Of a stretch of DNA of 64,000 nt, positions 47,701 to 59,056 are shown piece by piece. The stretch spans positions 5,854,506 through 5,918,505 of the forward strand of contig NC_061770.1 of NCBI RefSeq assembly GCF_022458985.1. The letters are read 5' to 3'. The DNA comes from Mugil cephalus. Lineage: Eukaryota; Chordata; Actinopteri; Mugiliformes; Mugilidae. The position numbers and the translations under genes were made by a program. Below the pieces are notes generated by a model. That model was not told the origin of the DNA. It worked only from the letters and a program-made list of their open reading frames with translations, and searched no databases. The stretch's first letter is position 1; each line of letters begins with the position of its first letter.

Positions 47701-50255
47701 CTGCAGGGAGTGCTGAGCAAAGCTAAAAGCTAAACGCCTGACCTGGATACAGTCAGTAATTGGTGTACATTCAAAGTGACCTTTGAAATCTAAGACTGTA
47801 TGTTCAAAGTGGGGATCGTTGGCAGTCTTCTAATAAGTTCACTATATGCCAGTGTCTTTTGTTAGTGCTCCTAGCTAAAATGATTTGAGTTTGGAAGATA
47901 TTAAGAGCTTTTGATATGGTGCAGCTACTGCTGTTTTGAGTGAAATACATCTTCAGCTGATTAAAAATATCATGTTTGTCAAATAGAATCCGTCAGAGCT
48001 TGTGTTGACTGATGTTTATCCAATACTGAGAATGCTTTTTCCAGCCTTCACAATCATGCTCTTTATGTACCTGCCATGCAAATTTACAGTTGTTTCCTCC
48101 TGCTGTCTCCTCCTGCAGCACATAGTGAAGTGTCATGGCAGCACGCTGCTGCCACAGTTCCTGGGCATGTACCGGGTGAGCGTGGACAGTGAGGAGGCCT
48201 ACCTGATCGTCATGAGGAACATGTTCAGCCACAGACTGGTAGTACACAGGAAGTACGACCTGAAGGTGAGGAGGAACAAACAGTCTGACATTTAATCACA
48301 CGTCCTCCTTCTGTGACACCTGTTTACAGTGTCCTACAAATATCAGGTTTCTGTTACGTGAGCCTGCAGTTAAAGACAAAGTGCAACCTGAAACGGGTGA
48401 CAATCGATTCTTAATTTAATTTTATTATTATTCAAGCAAAGAAGAAAAACAAGTATCCCTGAATGGATGGATGTGCGTTTGCATGGTTAATTTATTAGAA
48501 GGAATCAATGCTTTTAAAGGTTTGAAGAACTCTCTAGTTGCTCTCTAGTCAAAGGTCAGATTAGTTCATTTGATACTGGCCCACCTCAAGTCCCCAAAGG
48601 CTGTACTTCCTGTCATTGTTACAGATCACAGAATTTCACTTACATTTTTATGATCCCTTGTCGCTACATCGCCGCTTGTGTCTTCATGTGTGCGCTCTCC
48701 TTAGTGTAAATTAAAATCTATTACAACTTGTTCTTGCAGGGCTCTCTGGTGGCTCGTGAAGCAAGTGACAAAGAAAGGGTAAAGATGCATCAACGGAATC
48801 ATCACCCATTGTTAATTCACATTAATCTCTTACTACCTGTGGTGTTGTTATTATTTTGTCACATGTCCTGACGAAGATGTATTTGTCCCTAAAGGGAAAG
48901 GAGCTTCCTACCTTCAAGGACATGGACTTCAGGAACAACATGCAGAAGGTCTATGTAACCGAGGAGCAGAAGGAGAAGTTCATGGACAAGCTCAACAAAG
49001 ATGTGGAGGTGGGAGGACTGTCTTTAAAATTATGCAGCACTGTTGTTGTTCATCTCTACCACACAGTGGCAGCGTTGGCACACAGAGGACGACTCTGTCC
49101 TGCGATGCCATTTTTGCAACAGGACAATAGATGTGAAATAATTTACTAGTGAAGGAAGGAACATTCACCTTATTCTATCATTCACAGTTTGCATTGCTTG
49201 CCAAACAAATCAAACTAAAAGATGATTAGAATTACTGATGTAGAAAACAGATGTACTCACTTTTGAGAAGCTGGATGCTCATTCCTGTCCCTCCCCGCTT
49301 AGTTTCTAGTGAAGCTGAAGATCATGGACTACAGCCTGCTGCTGGGCATCCACGACATAGGCCGAGCTGAACGGGAGGAGGAGGAGGGTGAGGAGGTGCC
49401 CAACGAGGAAGAATCAGAGTCTGAGAACGGCCTGGCAGCAGGCGCCACGGGCGGCTCTTATGGCACCTCTCCAGAGGGAATCGCTGGCTACATGTCCCAC
49501 TGTAAACCTCTGGGACCTGGAGAGTTTGACCCCTATGTGGATGTGTATGCAATCGGGAGCTGCCCAGGTGAATACTTGGTTCTAATCACGAAATGAGGCC
49601 TTTCATAACTAAACTGTTCTTGACTTTGAATCTGATCTCTCATTACTGGCTCAAAAACTCATGTTTAAATACTTGCAAAGCTAACATTCCCATCAGCCTC
49701 AGCTGTGCTACATGTTTAATGTTTCAAAGGAAGGTATCAGTATAACTGCAGTATTTTTATACCAGGTGTCTATTTTCTTGACCATTTCCCAGAAGAATTT
49801 TATGTCTATAAAACAGTGGTTCTGTTATTAGGTCTGTGGCTGCCTCTGTAAAAAGCCCAGTGAAATACCTTTGATTGTCCTGTGCCTTTAATCTCAGGAG
49901 CCCCTCAGAGGGAGGTCTATTTCATGGGCCTGATTGACGTACTCACTCAGTACGACACCAAGAAGAAAGCAGCTCATGCAGCAAAAACAGTCAAACACGG
50001 GGTGAGTAGCACACGAGAGGAAGGAAGGAGGTGGATGGCTGTTGTCAGTTGTTCAGATGCACTTGTCTGTACCTGTGTTTGATGTTTGCTCCCGTGTCAT
50101 GTCATGAAATGCCAACAGAGGATTCTGATGACCTTCTCTTTGCTCTCTGTCACTTTTCTCTCTATCTGTCACAGGCTGGTGCTGAAATATCAACAGTCCA
50201 CCCTGAGCAGTACGCCAAACGATTTCGCGACTTCATCTCCAACATTTTTGCGTAA
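41794..50255 (+). CDS. pip4k2c: Phosphatidylinositol 5-phosphate 4-kinase type-2 gamma
   Basis: Ten coding exons: 41794-41952, 43326-43423, 44336-44432, 44587-44736, 48119-48265, 48740-48778, 48895-49008, 49303-49567, 49898-50001, 50175-50255. All have GT/AG borders and they join in frame to 417 residues (human ~421). The enzyme phosphorylates PI5P at the 4 position to give PI(4,5)P2; the gamma form has very low activity in mammals and associates with the other PIP4Ks. Visible blocks: [18 protein letters not shown] near the N-terminus, [54 protein letters not shown] (nucleotide and phosphate binding, ~214-230), catalytic [11 protein letters not shown] (Asp ~277), an acidic insert at ~291-311, DVYAI, and the specificity loop [14 protein letters not shown]. 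The N-terminal wording and the acidic insert fit the gamma paralogue better than alpha or beta. Exon 6 is only 39 bp. Confidence 0.96.
41953..43325. other. pip4k2c intron 1 with (TAGCTG)n
   Basis: A hexanucleotide repeat TAGCTG occurs about five times at 42005-42036. The rest is AT-rich with no recognised element. Confidence 0.7.
42005..42036. repeat. (TAGCTG)n hexanucleotide repeat
   Basis: Five near-perfect TAGCTG units about 50 bases after the intron 1 donor, contiguous with a GTAGCTAGC sequence. Confidence 0.9.
43525..43620 (-). repeat. (AAGAT)n tail and adjoining retroelement-like end
   Basis: Five AAGAT units at 43525-43549, then CAATTCAAATTCAG. Pentanucleotide tails of this kind commonly mark the 3' ends of fish retroelements in the reverse orientation. 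The body is not recognisable. Confidence 0.5.
43917..43980. repeat. Short copy of the 3238-3297 dispersed repeat
   Basis: TGAATACAGACCACTACCAC, then GGCATGAAAAGTAATTTCCT, homologous to 3238-3297. Confidence 0.55.
44737..48118. other. pip4k2c intron 4 (3.4 kb)
   Basis: The largest intron of the gene. Open frames at 45596-45799 and 46237-46641 have no recognised domain or splice logic. No repeat family was recognised except short A/T runs. Nothing functional can be supported. Confidence 0.55.
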
Positions 50256-50620
50256 CAGCCATGAACACTGCCACAAGTCGATCCAGCTGAGAGCTAGAAG
50301 TCTTTCACCATAGACCAAAACTAGTATGCACAAACCAATCATCGATTCGGTTTAGTGATCTGAGGCAAGACCTAAACGTTGTAGCAATATGATAATACTA
50401 CTTCTGATGCATATATTTATTTTAAAGGTTTAAGATGTATTTCTATAGATATTAAACACTCTTAACGGAATAACTCTGGAGAAATGGGGTATCTGGGAGC
50501 AAACTGCTGTTGACAGTATTGAACATTTTAATTCTACATCATCATACTTTATTTTTTCACTCAAGTTTTCTAGTCCTGGATTAAACCTAAATAAATTGTT
50601 TATACTTTTGCTTTCTTGCA
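50256..50620 (+). other. pip4k2c: pip4k2c 3' UTR
   Basis: AT-rich sequence after the TAA at 50253-50255. An AATAAA at 50590-50595 is a plausible polyadenylation signal; another possible one is near 50818. Confidence 0.6.
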
Positions 50621-52866
50621 GAGTTAGGTGGGGACAGCTGTACCAACCTCATATTTATACAGTAAAGGAGACAGTTAGCTTAGCATAAAGAATGGAAGCA
50701 GGGGGAAACCACGAGCCTGGCTCTGTATGAGATAACACTACCTGTTTAACAGCAACACTAAAACAAACTAAAAGAATTAAAGTAAGGGTCTGTTCTAGAC
50801 TTGTATCAGTACAGTAAAATAAATCCATTTCACATTAATTACAAAAATATAAGAGAAAAAAGCTGGTTTAGAGGTTCATTCTAATATCAAAAAAAAGCCT
50901 GAAAAGGTGGTGAAGTACTTTCTTCATTCTGAACCGTGTCTGCAAGTGATCCTCACTACCCTCCAACAACTCCTTTCTTCTCCCATATCGACTATTGCTG
51001 TTAGACAGGAGCGTGTTCAGTTACAAAATCAACCACATAACATCTTATAAAGCCACAACGTGGCTATTTATATACTTTTTTCTGAGACATTTTGTTGAGA
51101 TGTAGAGGTGCTGGTAGGTAGATTGCATTGCTTTCGGACAGAGCCAGATATTTTCTGGTCTTAATGCTAAGCTAAGAGTCAGTAAGAAAGCAGCACATTT
51201 CTCATCTTCCATCAAAGTTTGAATAGGAGACAGTGGTTTGGTGTTAAAAATAATGGTAGTCTAGATTCTACAGTTGAGTAATGTAATTTATCTACAGATG
51301 CAGGCCATTTGAATGTTTCGTGTGCCAAAATGTGTGGGATGAAAGCTTTATCAAAGCAGGATTTGCACTTTGCATGCAATTATTTGACTCTGCCAAGGCA
51401 GAGCATATAATGAAACACAATTTGATCAAATGCTGTTTTCCTTCAAAGTTACACATAACATTCAGAGAAAATGTGCAGAATAGACACTCACCACTGGAAA
51501 TGCTACAAAAAAAATTAAAACATATCAACTGATTTTGCCTGTGAACATTGCGCCTGCACTCCCTGCATATCTTGGCTCGTGCAGCCTGTACGGAGAATGT
51601 GGGGCGGCTGATTTTCAACCACAGAGCTGGACCTGCATTAATGAAGGGACTAGTCCAGATTTGGGGATCAGTCATTGCTTTTTAAGGAAATATGTGTGAA
51701 AACAAGCCCATTTATCATAGCACTCAACAGGCTCCTTTTGAACACACTATAGTGTTTTTTTTGTTTTAAAATGGTTCATGTGCGCTATGTGAATCATTGT
51801 AGTAGGGTAAGGTTTAGAAAAATATAGCAATAGGACTAGAAACTACTGTCTGTCTGTGTGTGTGCGTGTGTATGTGTGTGTTGTAACAACCTTTGAGATT
51901 TAGTTATAACCAGGGTACGGTGTTAAACATTTTGGACAGTTAACACTACATTTCAGTAGCTTAGCCTTAACACAGTGACACTATACAGCATTCCTAAACA
52001 CTGGCAAAGCAGCGTAGATACAGCGATACTCTCTGAATGATGCCTCATCTACCCAATGATTGCACATGTTGTATTTTTGCAGATCAGCTTTTGGACCAAA
52101 ATATATTTTACAAAGAATTTCTGGAAAATGTTTGTCTCCTGTTATTTTTTTTTTGAAACAAATGTTTGTGTGACTGGATAAACGTGATGACAGATAGACG
52201 GAGACCAATATAAGAGTTTCTGAGAATGATCTTAATGATTTCAGCCTGTCTGCAAATCGACTCAAAGGAGCGTGACAGACGTGCGCTGTATAACATGCCT
52301 TAACTGAATTGAATTGAATAGGAACAAAAGTGAACGTTAAATCAACATTTGGCGTGTATCAAGCATTCAGTTCTATATACTGCTGTGTGTAGATGTGTAG
52401 GTAGAACGCTGAGGGGGAATCGGTGCCAAACTATAAAAAAAAGGTATTTAATAATGGATCGACTGCAAATGGCTTTAGGCTAAACAAGATTTGCCGTTGA
52501 CACGTCTAGAGAGCTTCGAGTGATTGTCAGATGTCCACTGATGCAAGATGAAGCATTGGAAACTAAGAAGGATTTATATCTGTGAGGCTGCTGGTGGGCA
52601 GAAAACCAAAAGAGTTGTTTTTCCTTGGTTATCCTTAAATAACCTTAAAAAGAACCTTCACCTTTGTTTGAGAAAGAGCATCATTGTTGAACCTGAACAT
52701 TTTTGGGGCTCATCTTTCAATGTCTTCTCTACAGAAGGTATGTCCAAAGTAAAGCGATGGATGAACTAGTAAAAATATCTTTGAGTAGTTTGACGAGCCT
52801 AAAGAGCTGAGTCTTCTTCCATAGTCCACACAGGTAGTAGATCGCAATCTAGTAGATCAGTACATA
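50621..52866. other. Intergenic, nothing recognised
   Basis: AT-rich sequence with an imperfect (TG)n run at about 51852-51882. Open frames such as 51292-51675 (minus) carry no recognisable domain. Confidence 0.55.
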
Positions 52867-54239
52867 CAGACCCCTCCAAAAGTATTGGAACAGCAAGGCA
52901 AATCCCCTTGTCTTTGTTGTTCACTGAAGACATTTGGGTTTAAGATCCAAAGATGAGTGTGCAACGAGTTCAGAATGTCAGGGACATACCACCCTCTGTT
53001 TGAATCCACCCATTTTTCAAGTGAACATGTGACTGACAGGTGTTTCTTGTTGACCAAGTGTTGCCTTTAAGGTTGATTGTTCAAACACTAAATAGTTCTG
53101 CATGACTAGTGTACTTTTTGGCCTGGGTTGAAACCTATAAAGTATGAATTTCTTGTTAAAGAGGATTAACCAACATGAAGAGAGCTGTCTGTGGGAGAAA
53201 AGCAAGCCATTTTCATCTGAAAAAAAGAAGGAAAATCAATCAGAGCCATTGGACAAACATTGGGCACAGGAATGCCCTGAATAAGAAAGAAACTACTGGT
53301 GTACTGAGCAACAGATGTCGAACAGGTCGGCCAAGGAAAACAACAGTAGTTGATGACAGAAATATTGCGAGAGCTGTGAAGAAAAACCCCAAAACATCAG
53401 TAAGGGACATCACCAACGCCCTCCACATTGCAGGGGTGAAGGTATCACAATCCACTGTCCAAACAAGACTCTGAGAGCAGAAATATAGAGGCCATACCAA
53501 AAGATGTAAACCACTCATCAGTAGTAGGAATCTGAAAGCCAGATTGAAATTTGCAAAGAAGTACAGAGATGAGCCACAAACGTCCTGGAACACGACCTTA
53601 TTGACTGATGAGACCAAGATTAATCTCCACTAAAGTGATGGAAAGGCTAAAGTGTGGAGAGAAAGAAAGGAACTGCTTATGATCCAAAGCATACGAGCTC
53701 GTCTGTGAAGCATGGAGGAGGTAATGTCATGGCTTGGGCGTTCATGGCCGCTTCCAGAACAGGCCCATTAATATTTATTGACGATGTAACTGATGATGGT
53801 GACAGCAGAATGAATTCCAAAGTGTACAGAAACGTTTCGTCTGCCAATTCATGGAGAAATGCATCCAAACTAACCGGGAGGAATTTTTATCATCCAGTAG
53901 GACAATGACCCAAAGCACACTGCCAACAAAACAAAGGACTTCATCACAAGTGGAAGTGAAAGGCAGTCATTGCAAGCAAGGGTTATGCCACCAAATATTA
54001 AATGTTATTTACTTTAAGATTATTTGTTCCATTACTTTTGATCACCTAAAAATGCTGTTATGTAGTACAAACGGTGATAAAGTATAAAGTATCCTAAGTA
54101 CATCTAGATGTAAATACCAGGAAATAAAAGCTGACATTCTGTCTCACACTCATCTTTTGATCTTAAACCCAAATGTCTTCAGTGAACAACAAAAACAAAG
54201 GAATTGGCCTTGCTGTTCCAATACTTTTGGAGGGGACTG
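52867..54239 (+). mobile_element. Tc1-like DNA transposon with both ends and TA target sites
   Basis: The element is 1,373 bp long. The left end, after TA at 52865-52866, begins CAGACCCCTCCAAAAGTATT. The right end is the inverted counterpart, finishing before TA at 54240-54241. The inverted repeats align over at least 110 bases with roughly one difference in ten, including a shared GTTCACTGAAGACATTTGGG block. The internal transposase is broken: 53175-53474 (plus) has a paired-like HTH with a GRPRKT motif, and 53654-53908 has the VKHGGG-type block. Stop codons and frameshifts separate these parts and the final catalytic block is not readable. It could only move if another copy supplied transposase. 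Confidence 0.95.
53175..53930 (+). pseudogene. Tc1-family transposase remnant
   Basis: The first ~99 codons (53175-53474) are open and contain GRPRKTTVVDDRNI and a second helix-turn-helix. A stop follows. Further recognisable but interrupted segments run to about 53910, including a SSVKHGGGNVMAWAF block of the DDE domain. At least two in-frame stops and one frame change are visible, so no working transposase is made. Confidence 0.9.
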
Positions 54240-54289
54240 TAAGTGGAATTTTGCAGGTCAAAACATCAGGTCAACTGTAGGTGTTGTCA

Positions 54290-54845
54290 CTAGAGCTGCT
54301 CTCAGGCTTTGGTAAGACCTGTAACTGACATAGGTCCAGACTGATCAGATCCCAAAACTACAGGAGAGAACTGAGGACACATTTTTAGGTGGTCTGGGCC
54401 GTTTGTGACCACATTCGTGTCATTGACGGACCACTTACTCAGGTGATGTCTTCTGTGTACGATTTGCATCATTCACACGAAGAAAACGTCAGAGATGTGT
54501 TAGGGCTAGTCATTAGAGCATATAACCAATATAATATGTCCATGCAGCTACGCTAATAAACAATAAGTTAACGAATAAGTTTTTTTTACCTGCATTATGA
54601 GAAAAGAGAGCCATTATTTTCTCATGTTGTAGCCATGTGCACACACAACAAACAGCACTGTTCATGTTTCAAAGTGGTACCTGTTTCAATATATTACTGC
54701 TCCCAGAACAATGTATGCATTCAACAGCAAATGTGATCAGATCACACGCGGTCCCTCGAGATGTGAGTGGAGGTGCCATGTGGTAGTACCAGGAGTGAAC
54801 ACTGAGAGTTACTTGTGGTCAAGTGTAAACAGGGCCTGATATAAC
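54290..54845. repeat. MITE-like repeat, copy 1
   Basis: Contains AGAACTGAGGACACATTT and GTGACCACATTC near the left, and AAATGTGATCAGATCACACG near 54729-54750. It ends with AAGTGTAAACAGGGCCTGAT. These blocks recur, in related form, at 60437-60920. It sits next to the Tc1 copy. Ends are approximate. Confidence 0.5.
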
Positions 54846-54894
54846 CTGGTGAGTCCAGTGCTTTTGGTGCTTTTTGTCTCACTCTTTCCAGAAA

Positions 54895-55005
54895 ACGTGT
54901 TTTTGCTGACTGGTTCCTTCCTGTTTTATCAGAGGGGGACTAATTTGCTGACTCCTTCCTTCCTGTTTCCTCAGTAGGGAGCGATTCTGCTGACTGGCTC
55001 CTACA
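54895..55005. repeat. 42-bp minisatellite, about 2.5 copies
   Basis: The phrase TTGCTGACTGGTTCCTTCCT recurs as TTTGCTGACTCCTTCCTTCC and TCTGCTGACTGGCTCC at 42-base spacing. Because 42 is a multiple of three, the antisense frame shows a repeated SQQ...KQEG peptide pattern. That is a by-product, not evidence of a protein. Confidence 0.75.
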
Positions 55006-56460
55006 CGTACAACTAGAAAACTGAGGACACTTGCACAATAGGATTCAGACAGGATGGGCAGCAAGGCAAGAAGGAGGGAGTAGTTGAAGAGGTCAGTGAG
55101 CAACAAACTGCTGACGGCCCGGAGAGGCAGGGGGAACACCAGGTCCAGGGATCAGATCCCATTAATCTGTGTGAGTCACGGCCAACACAAACGTTCTGTG
55201 TTCTCTCCATGCTGTCTCATCCTGACCTCTGCATTAATCTCTGCTGCCCACGAAGCGAGGATGCACCTGAGTTCCCTCTCCAGGAGCAACTCAAGGTTTG
55301 TGAGCGACGTCATTTCATCAGAGCGCTTCACAGATGTCACTCGCCGCCTTTAAATCCAGCGTCCCTCAAGTCCAATCTGAACCCACTTGTGCCTTATGTA
55401 AAACCAGCCACTTATCTTCTCTTTCCACTAGCACCAGTTCAGGTGAAGCCAATCTGCTCGCTTTCAGGAATAAGGAAGAGCCCTTTCCTCTGTATTGTTG
55501 ATGTGGCCCAGGCTTCCCACCCCCTGCTATGCTTTGCAGGAGGAGGAGAGGGGTCGCTTCCTAGCATTGTTCTCGGGCCTCCTGGGCCTTGTTTTTATTG
55601 TTTCTCCACCATTCCTACCATTCCTACCAGCATACGGTTGGTAATGTCACAACAGCTCTTGGTAGCACAGGTAGAACTAAATGCATGTTTGTTTCAAGTA
55701 AAGCAGAACCCCAAATTAACAGGGAACCAGTGTAGGTACATGATTCCCATGAATCCTGCCTAAAGTATACTCTGGTTTAATATTAGATATATTAATATAT
55801 CTCGTGTGGAACATCTGGTTCCAAATGAATCTACGTCACAGAAACACTCGCAGCATCTTGCTGCCAAATGTGAAGTTTGTGGAAATGAATACTTGAAACT
55901 TTCCCCATAGTTCAAACAGACAGGTAAAAAGATACTATTATAGTCACTGATAAGGAAAAACAATGTGACAGCGAATAGGTCGAGGAAATACACTGATTTA
56001 TTTCAGTAAAAGTACTGATACCATATAGTAAAATGTACATGAAGTATTAAAAATGGTAGCGTTTCACTCCTGTTGATGTTTGTAGGGGTATAATTTTAAA
56101 CAGATTATGTTTTTTTTTTTTCACAACTTCACAATCTGCTGTATTTTATACATCGGATGATTGTTGGGTTTGTAAATAAATAAAAATTAATGGAGAAACC
56201 CAGAGAAGAGATGGTTACTTACAGTGACACCAAAATAAGTCAAATAATTAATTGCCATTTCATTTTCTATTATTTTTTATAAGGATTGCTTGTTTGTAAG
56301 AACTTAGGTTGTTCTAGGAATGTGTGTGTATCTAGGAACCCTACAGGAACATCCCTCTGGATACATTAGAAATTGAATTTGCATTTCATACACATTCCCT
56401 TTAGCTTTGTGGGTGTCCCTGGGCTTCTTCTCCACTCCCCTCTGCTCACTGAGAATGTCC

Positions 56461-56646
56461 CATTAGATCGGTGTGTGTCTTTCTGTTGATGGGAAGTGGG
56501 AGGGTAGGATCTCCAGGCTGCTTGATTGTTCAGATAGTCCTGAGCATCAGAGCTGGAAGGAGTCGTCTCCTGTCTGCAGGCTTCAGACCGAAAATTCAGG
56601 AGGGACCTGCCCTCTTCAGCTCCTCTACACTCACCACCACAACCAG
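56461..56646 (+). other. gpr182: Possible gpr182 5' untranslated exon (weak)
   Basis: A G/C-richer block ends in ACAACCAG followed by GTATGA, a usable donor. The gpr182 coding exon begins right after a splice acceptor at 57561, so some upstream non-coding exon must exist. This is the best-looking candidate nearby, but only by composition and donor sequence. Confidence 0.25.
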
Positions 56647-56679
56647 GTATGACTGAGCGAGGCCAGTGGTAGTAGTAGT

Positions 56680-56747
56680 AGTACTATGTATCACCTAATT
56701 TCCCTTCAGGGATGAATAAAATAATCTATCTATCTATCTATCTATCT
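56680..56747 (+). repeat. LINE-type 3' end with (ATCT)n tail
   Basis: AATTTCCCTTCAGGGATGAA, then TAAAATA, then (ATCT) units at 56724-56747. This is the plus-strand form of the fish retroelement 3' end also seen inverted at 4155-4240. Confidence 0.65.
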
Positions 56748-57420
56748 GAAGATGTTAAAAGCTGTTTACCTTGATCATGGACTGTAAATGATAACTCCTC
56801 CTCCATAAATCACATTTGTGCATCAGTCTTACAGCCGTTGGGGTACCGCTGCACGTGTGGAAAAAATAAAGAAAAGAAAATACTTTCAAAATTTGAACTC
56901 GGCTCCAAGTGCAGCTACGTAGAAATCTGATGAACGTTCTCAGGTTATGACAACAACTTGACCAGTTTTGGATGTAGTGCAGTTAGAAAAACTTGAACTT
57001 ACCTCACGTTACAGATAATCATCTTGTCTCTATGCCACATTACCTCTGCCTTTCTTTCTGATGTACTGCTTATGCTTATGAGGATATTTTTTGTTAACAT
57101 TTGTACAATTTTCAGTGTTACGTTATTATTATTTATTTACTTTTGCACTTTTGTCAATTAAAATGCCAGATTTCGACAAAAAACAGCATGTGTAGTTCTA
57201 CAGCATCAGCTTTAACATTTTTTAAAACAAAACATTGGAGTACTCAATGTAACAGCGTCATCAAAGCTAGATGTTAATCAGTCATGAAAATATATGAAAC
57301 AAATTCATGAATCCACCTCAGATTGCTCGCTGTAGGCTGTGAAAAGGCTTTCCAATAACCTGCTGTGGTTTTAGTGTCCAACCAAAAAGCATTTGAGTAA
57401 CTTTCAGTGCAGAAACCTTC

Positions 57421-57455
57421 CTCCTCCTCCTCCTCCTCCTCCTCCTCCTCCTCCT
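57421..57455. repeat. (CTC)n trinucleotide repeat
   Basis: About 12 CTC units ~110 bases upstream of the gpr182 coding-exon acceptor, inside the presumed intron. Confidence 0.92.
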
Positions 57456-57564
57456 GTGCTGCCTCTGTTATGCAAGGCCTGCAAACATAATCAGATTAAC
57501 CCAAAAGTAAATCTAAGCTCTGTCCAGATATGAAACACTTTTCCTTTGCTTTCCACTCCAGACC

Positions 57565-58656
57565 ATGAGCACTCACGGGTTCAACCACTCATTTGACATC
57601 TTCAATGGCACGCCGTGGTTCGTCTACGAGTGCACCATCAAGCTCGACGCAGACTACCGGCGCATCGCCCTCTTCCTGCTCTTCCTTTTCATCTTCTTCG
57701 TGGGCCTGCTGGAGAACGTTCTGGTCGTCTGGGTCAACTGGCGCCGCCGCCACTCGGCCAACGGGGTTTTATTCTGTATCATCAACGTGAGCCTGTCGGA
57801 CCTGATGGTGATCGTGATCCTGCCCTTCTTCATGATGGAGGTGACCATAGACAAGGTCTGGCTGTGGGGCCGCTTCCTCTGCAAGGTCACCAACCTCATC
57901 TATATGGTCAACTTCTACAGCAGCTCCTTCTTCCTGGCCGGCATGACCCTGGAGCGCTACCTGTCCCTGACCAGGCCATCGTCCCCGGCCTTGTTCCCCG
58001 TGGCGGGCCGCCAGCGCTGGGTGCTCTGCGGGGGCCTGTGGATGCTCTCCCTGTTTCTGGCTCTGATAGAGAACGTCCACGTGGATCTCCTGGAGTGGGA
58101 CGAGCCCGGCTGCTACATGCTGCCCGAGCACAACTACACCGAATGGTTCGTCAGCGTGGCCATCCTCTGCCTGCTCTTCCAGTTTCTCGGCCCCGCGGCC
58201 GTCATCATCACCTGCAACGTGCTGATCGCCCGCGCGGTGCAAACGGCGCCGGACGTGCAGGGCCGGCGGGACGTGTGGCTGGTGCACGTGTACTCCCTGG
58301 TGTTTGTCATGTGCTGGCTGCCCTACCACCTGATCATGTTCCTGATGATCATAGACGACATGGACCCCTTTGTGTTCAACTGCAACACCGTGGAGGTGCT
58401 CTACTTCTCTTTCAGCGTGGTGCAGAGCCTGTCCCTGTTCCACTGCGTCGCCAACCCCTTCCTCTACAACTTCCTCAGCAAGAGCTTTCGGAGCAACCTG
58501 ATCAACACAGTGGTGAACTACATACCCAGAGAGGTCACCGCGGACCAGGCGGGAGCAGGGGCCAAGCGCAACACCCCCAACGGAGGCGAGGCAGAGGCGG
58601 GGAAGCAGCGCAGGTTCAGCAACGCCAGCACCAGCCAGTCTGACGTCGGATCATAA
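57565..58656 (+). CDS. gpr182: G-protein-coupled receptor 182 (atypical chemokine receptor type)
   Basis: An intact 363-residue class A receptor in a single coding exon, with an acceptor (CACTCCAG) at 57561 just before ACCATG. Seven hydrophobic segments lie at about 33-57, 68-92, 103-127, 151-172, 194-220, 237-262 and 277-303. N-glycosylation sites are at N7, N14 and N190. The TM3-ECL2 disulfide pair is C106/C183. The other landmarks are N51 (TM1), D79 (TM2), ERYLSL at 130-135 instead of DRYLAI, CWLP at 250-253 and NPFLY at 297-301. The tail is polar and Ser-rich. GPR182 is an endothelial receptor, reported as a chemokine scavenger rather than a G-protein activator; the altered DRY box fits that. 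The identity is supported by the tail-to-tail zbtb39 neighbour, as in human. The codons are strongly GC-rich at third positions, unlike the flanks. Confidence 0.93.
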   Translation: MSTHGFNHSFDIFNGTPWFVYECTIKLDADYRRIALFLLFLFIFFVGLLENVLVVWVNWRRRHSANGVLFCIINVSLSDLMVIVILPFFMMEVTIDKVWLWGRFLCKVTNLIYMVNFYSSSFFLAGMTLERYLSLTRPSSPALFPVAGRQRWVLCGGLWMLSLFLALIENVHVDLLEWDEPGCYMLPEHNYTEWFVSVAILCLLFQFLGPAAVIITCNVLIARAVQTAPDVQGRRDVWLVHVYSLVFVMCWLPYHLIMFLMIIDDMDPFVFNCNTVEVLYFSFSVVQSLSLFHCVANPFLYNFLSKSFRSNLINTVVNYIPREVTADQAGAGAKRNTPNGGEAEAGKQRRFSNASTSQSDVGS

Positions 58657-59056
58657 GGAAGGGGGCTCAAAGCAGCTTCAAAGCCACAGGACTGAATCCA
58701 GCTTCGGTGCTTCAGAGCACCAGAGGCACTGACGGGGCTAACCAGACACCTTCCTCTCATATCCCACTTCCTGTTTTGTTCCCATGTATCTGATCACAGT
58801 TTTAAGCAGAGGAGGACAGGAAATGTTCCCCACAGGAATCCCTATCTAGAATCTCATGGCACAGAGGAAGAATGATGCTACACCAGAAATGTGTGTAAAC
58901 AGACGTGCTGCAGTATCAGACAGGAGCAAACCTCATATCCATGTAAACATCTAGGAAATGTGACACTATAACCGCCAGATAAAGCTTAGCTCACAGCACT
59001 ATATACTTATTTATCAGTTTCTGGATGCTGATATGTTCTGTTACAATGTAATAAAA
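58657..59056 (+). other. gpr182: gpr182 3' UTR
   Basis: Follows the TAA at 58654-58656. AATAAA at 59050-59055 is the likely polyadenylation signal, giving a ~400-base 3' UTR. Confidence 0.65.

Larger units (their letters stand above)
55006..57420. other. Intergenic region upstream of gpr182
   Basis: A plus-strand open frame at 55209-55763 (184 codons) has no recognised domain and no splice or promoter support. A LINE-type 3' end with (ATCT)n tail is at 56680-56747. A possible untranslated gpr182 exon is at 56461-56646. The rest is AT-rich. Confidence 0.5.

Noticed and set aside
53240-53617. 125-codon minus-strand frame
   Set aside because: It is antisense to the Tc1 transposase remnant at 52867-54239.
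55209-55763. 184-codon plus-strand frame upstream of gpr182
   Set aside because: No recognised domain, no codon bias like the neighbouring genes, and no clear promoter or splice signals. A search against fish transcripts would settle it.
57615-58643. A second, 342-codon open frame overlapping gpr182, and a 224-codon antisense frame (57769-58443)
   Set aside because: Both are by-products of the very GC-rich third positions of gpr182, which remove stop codons from the other frames. The products are Arg/Pro/Gly/Leu-rich and have no domain.
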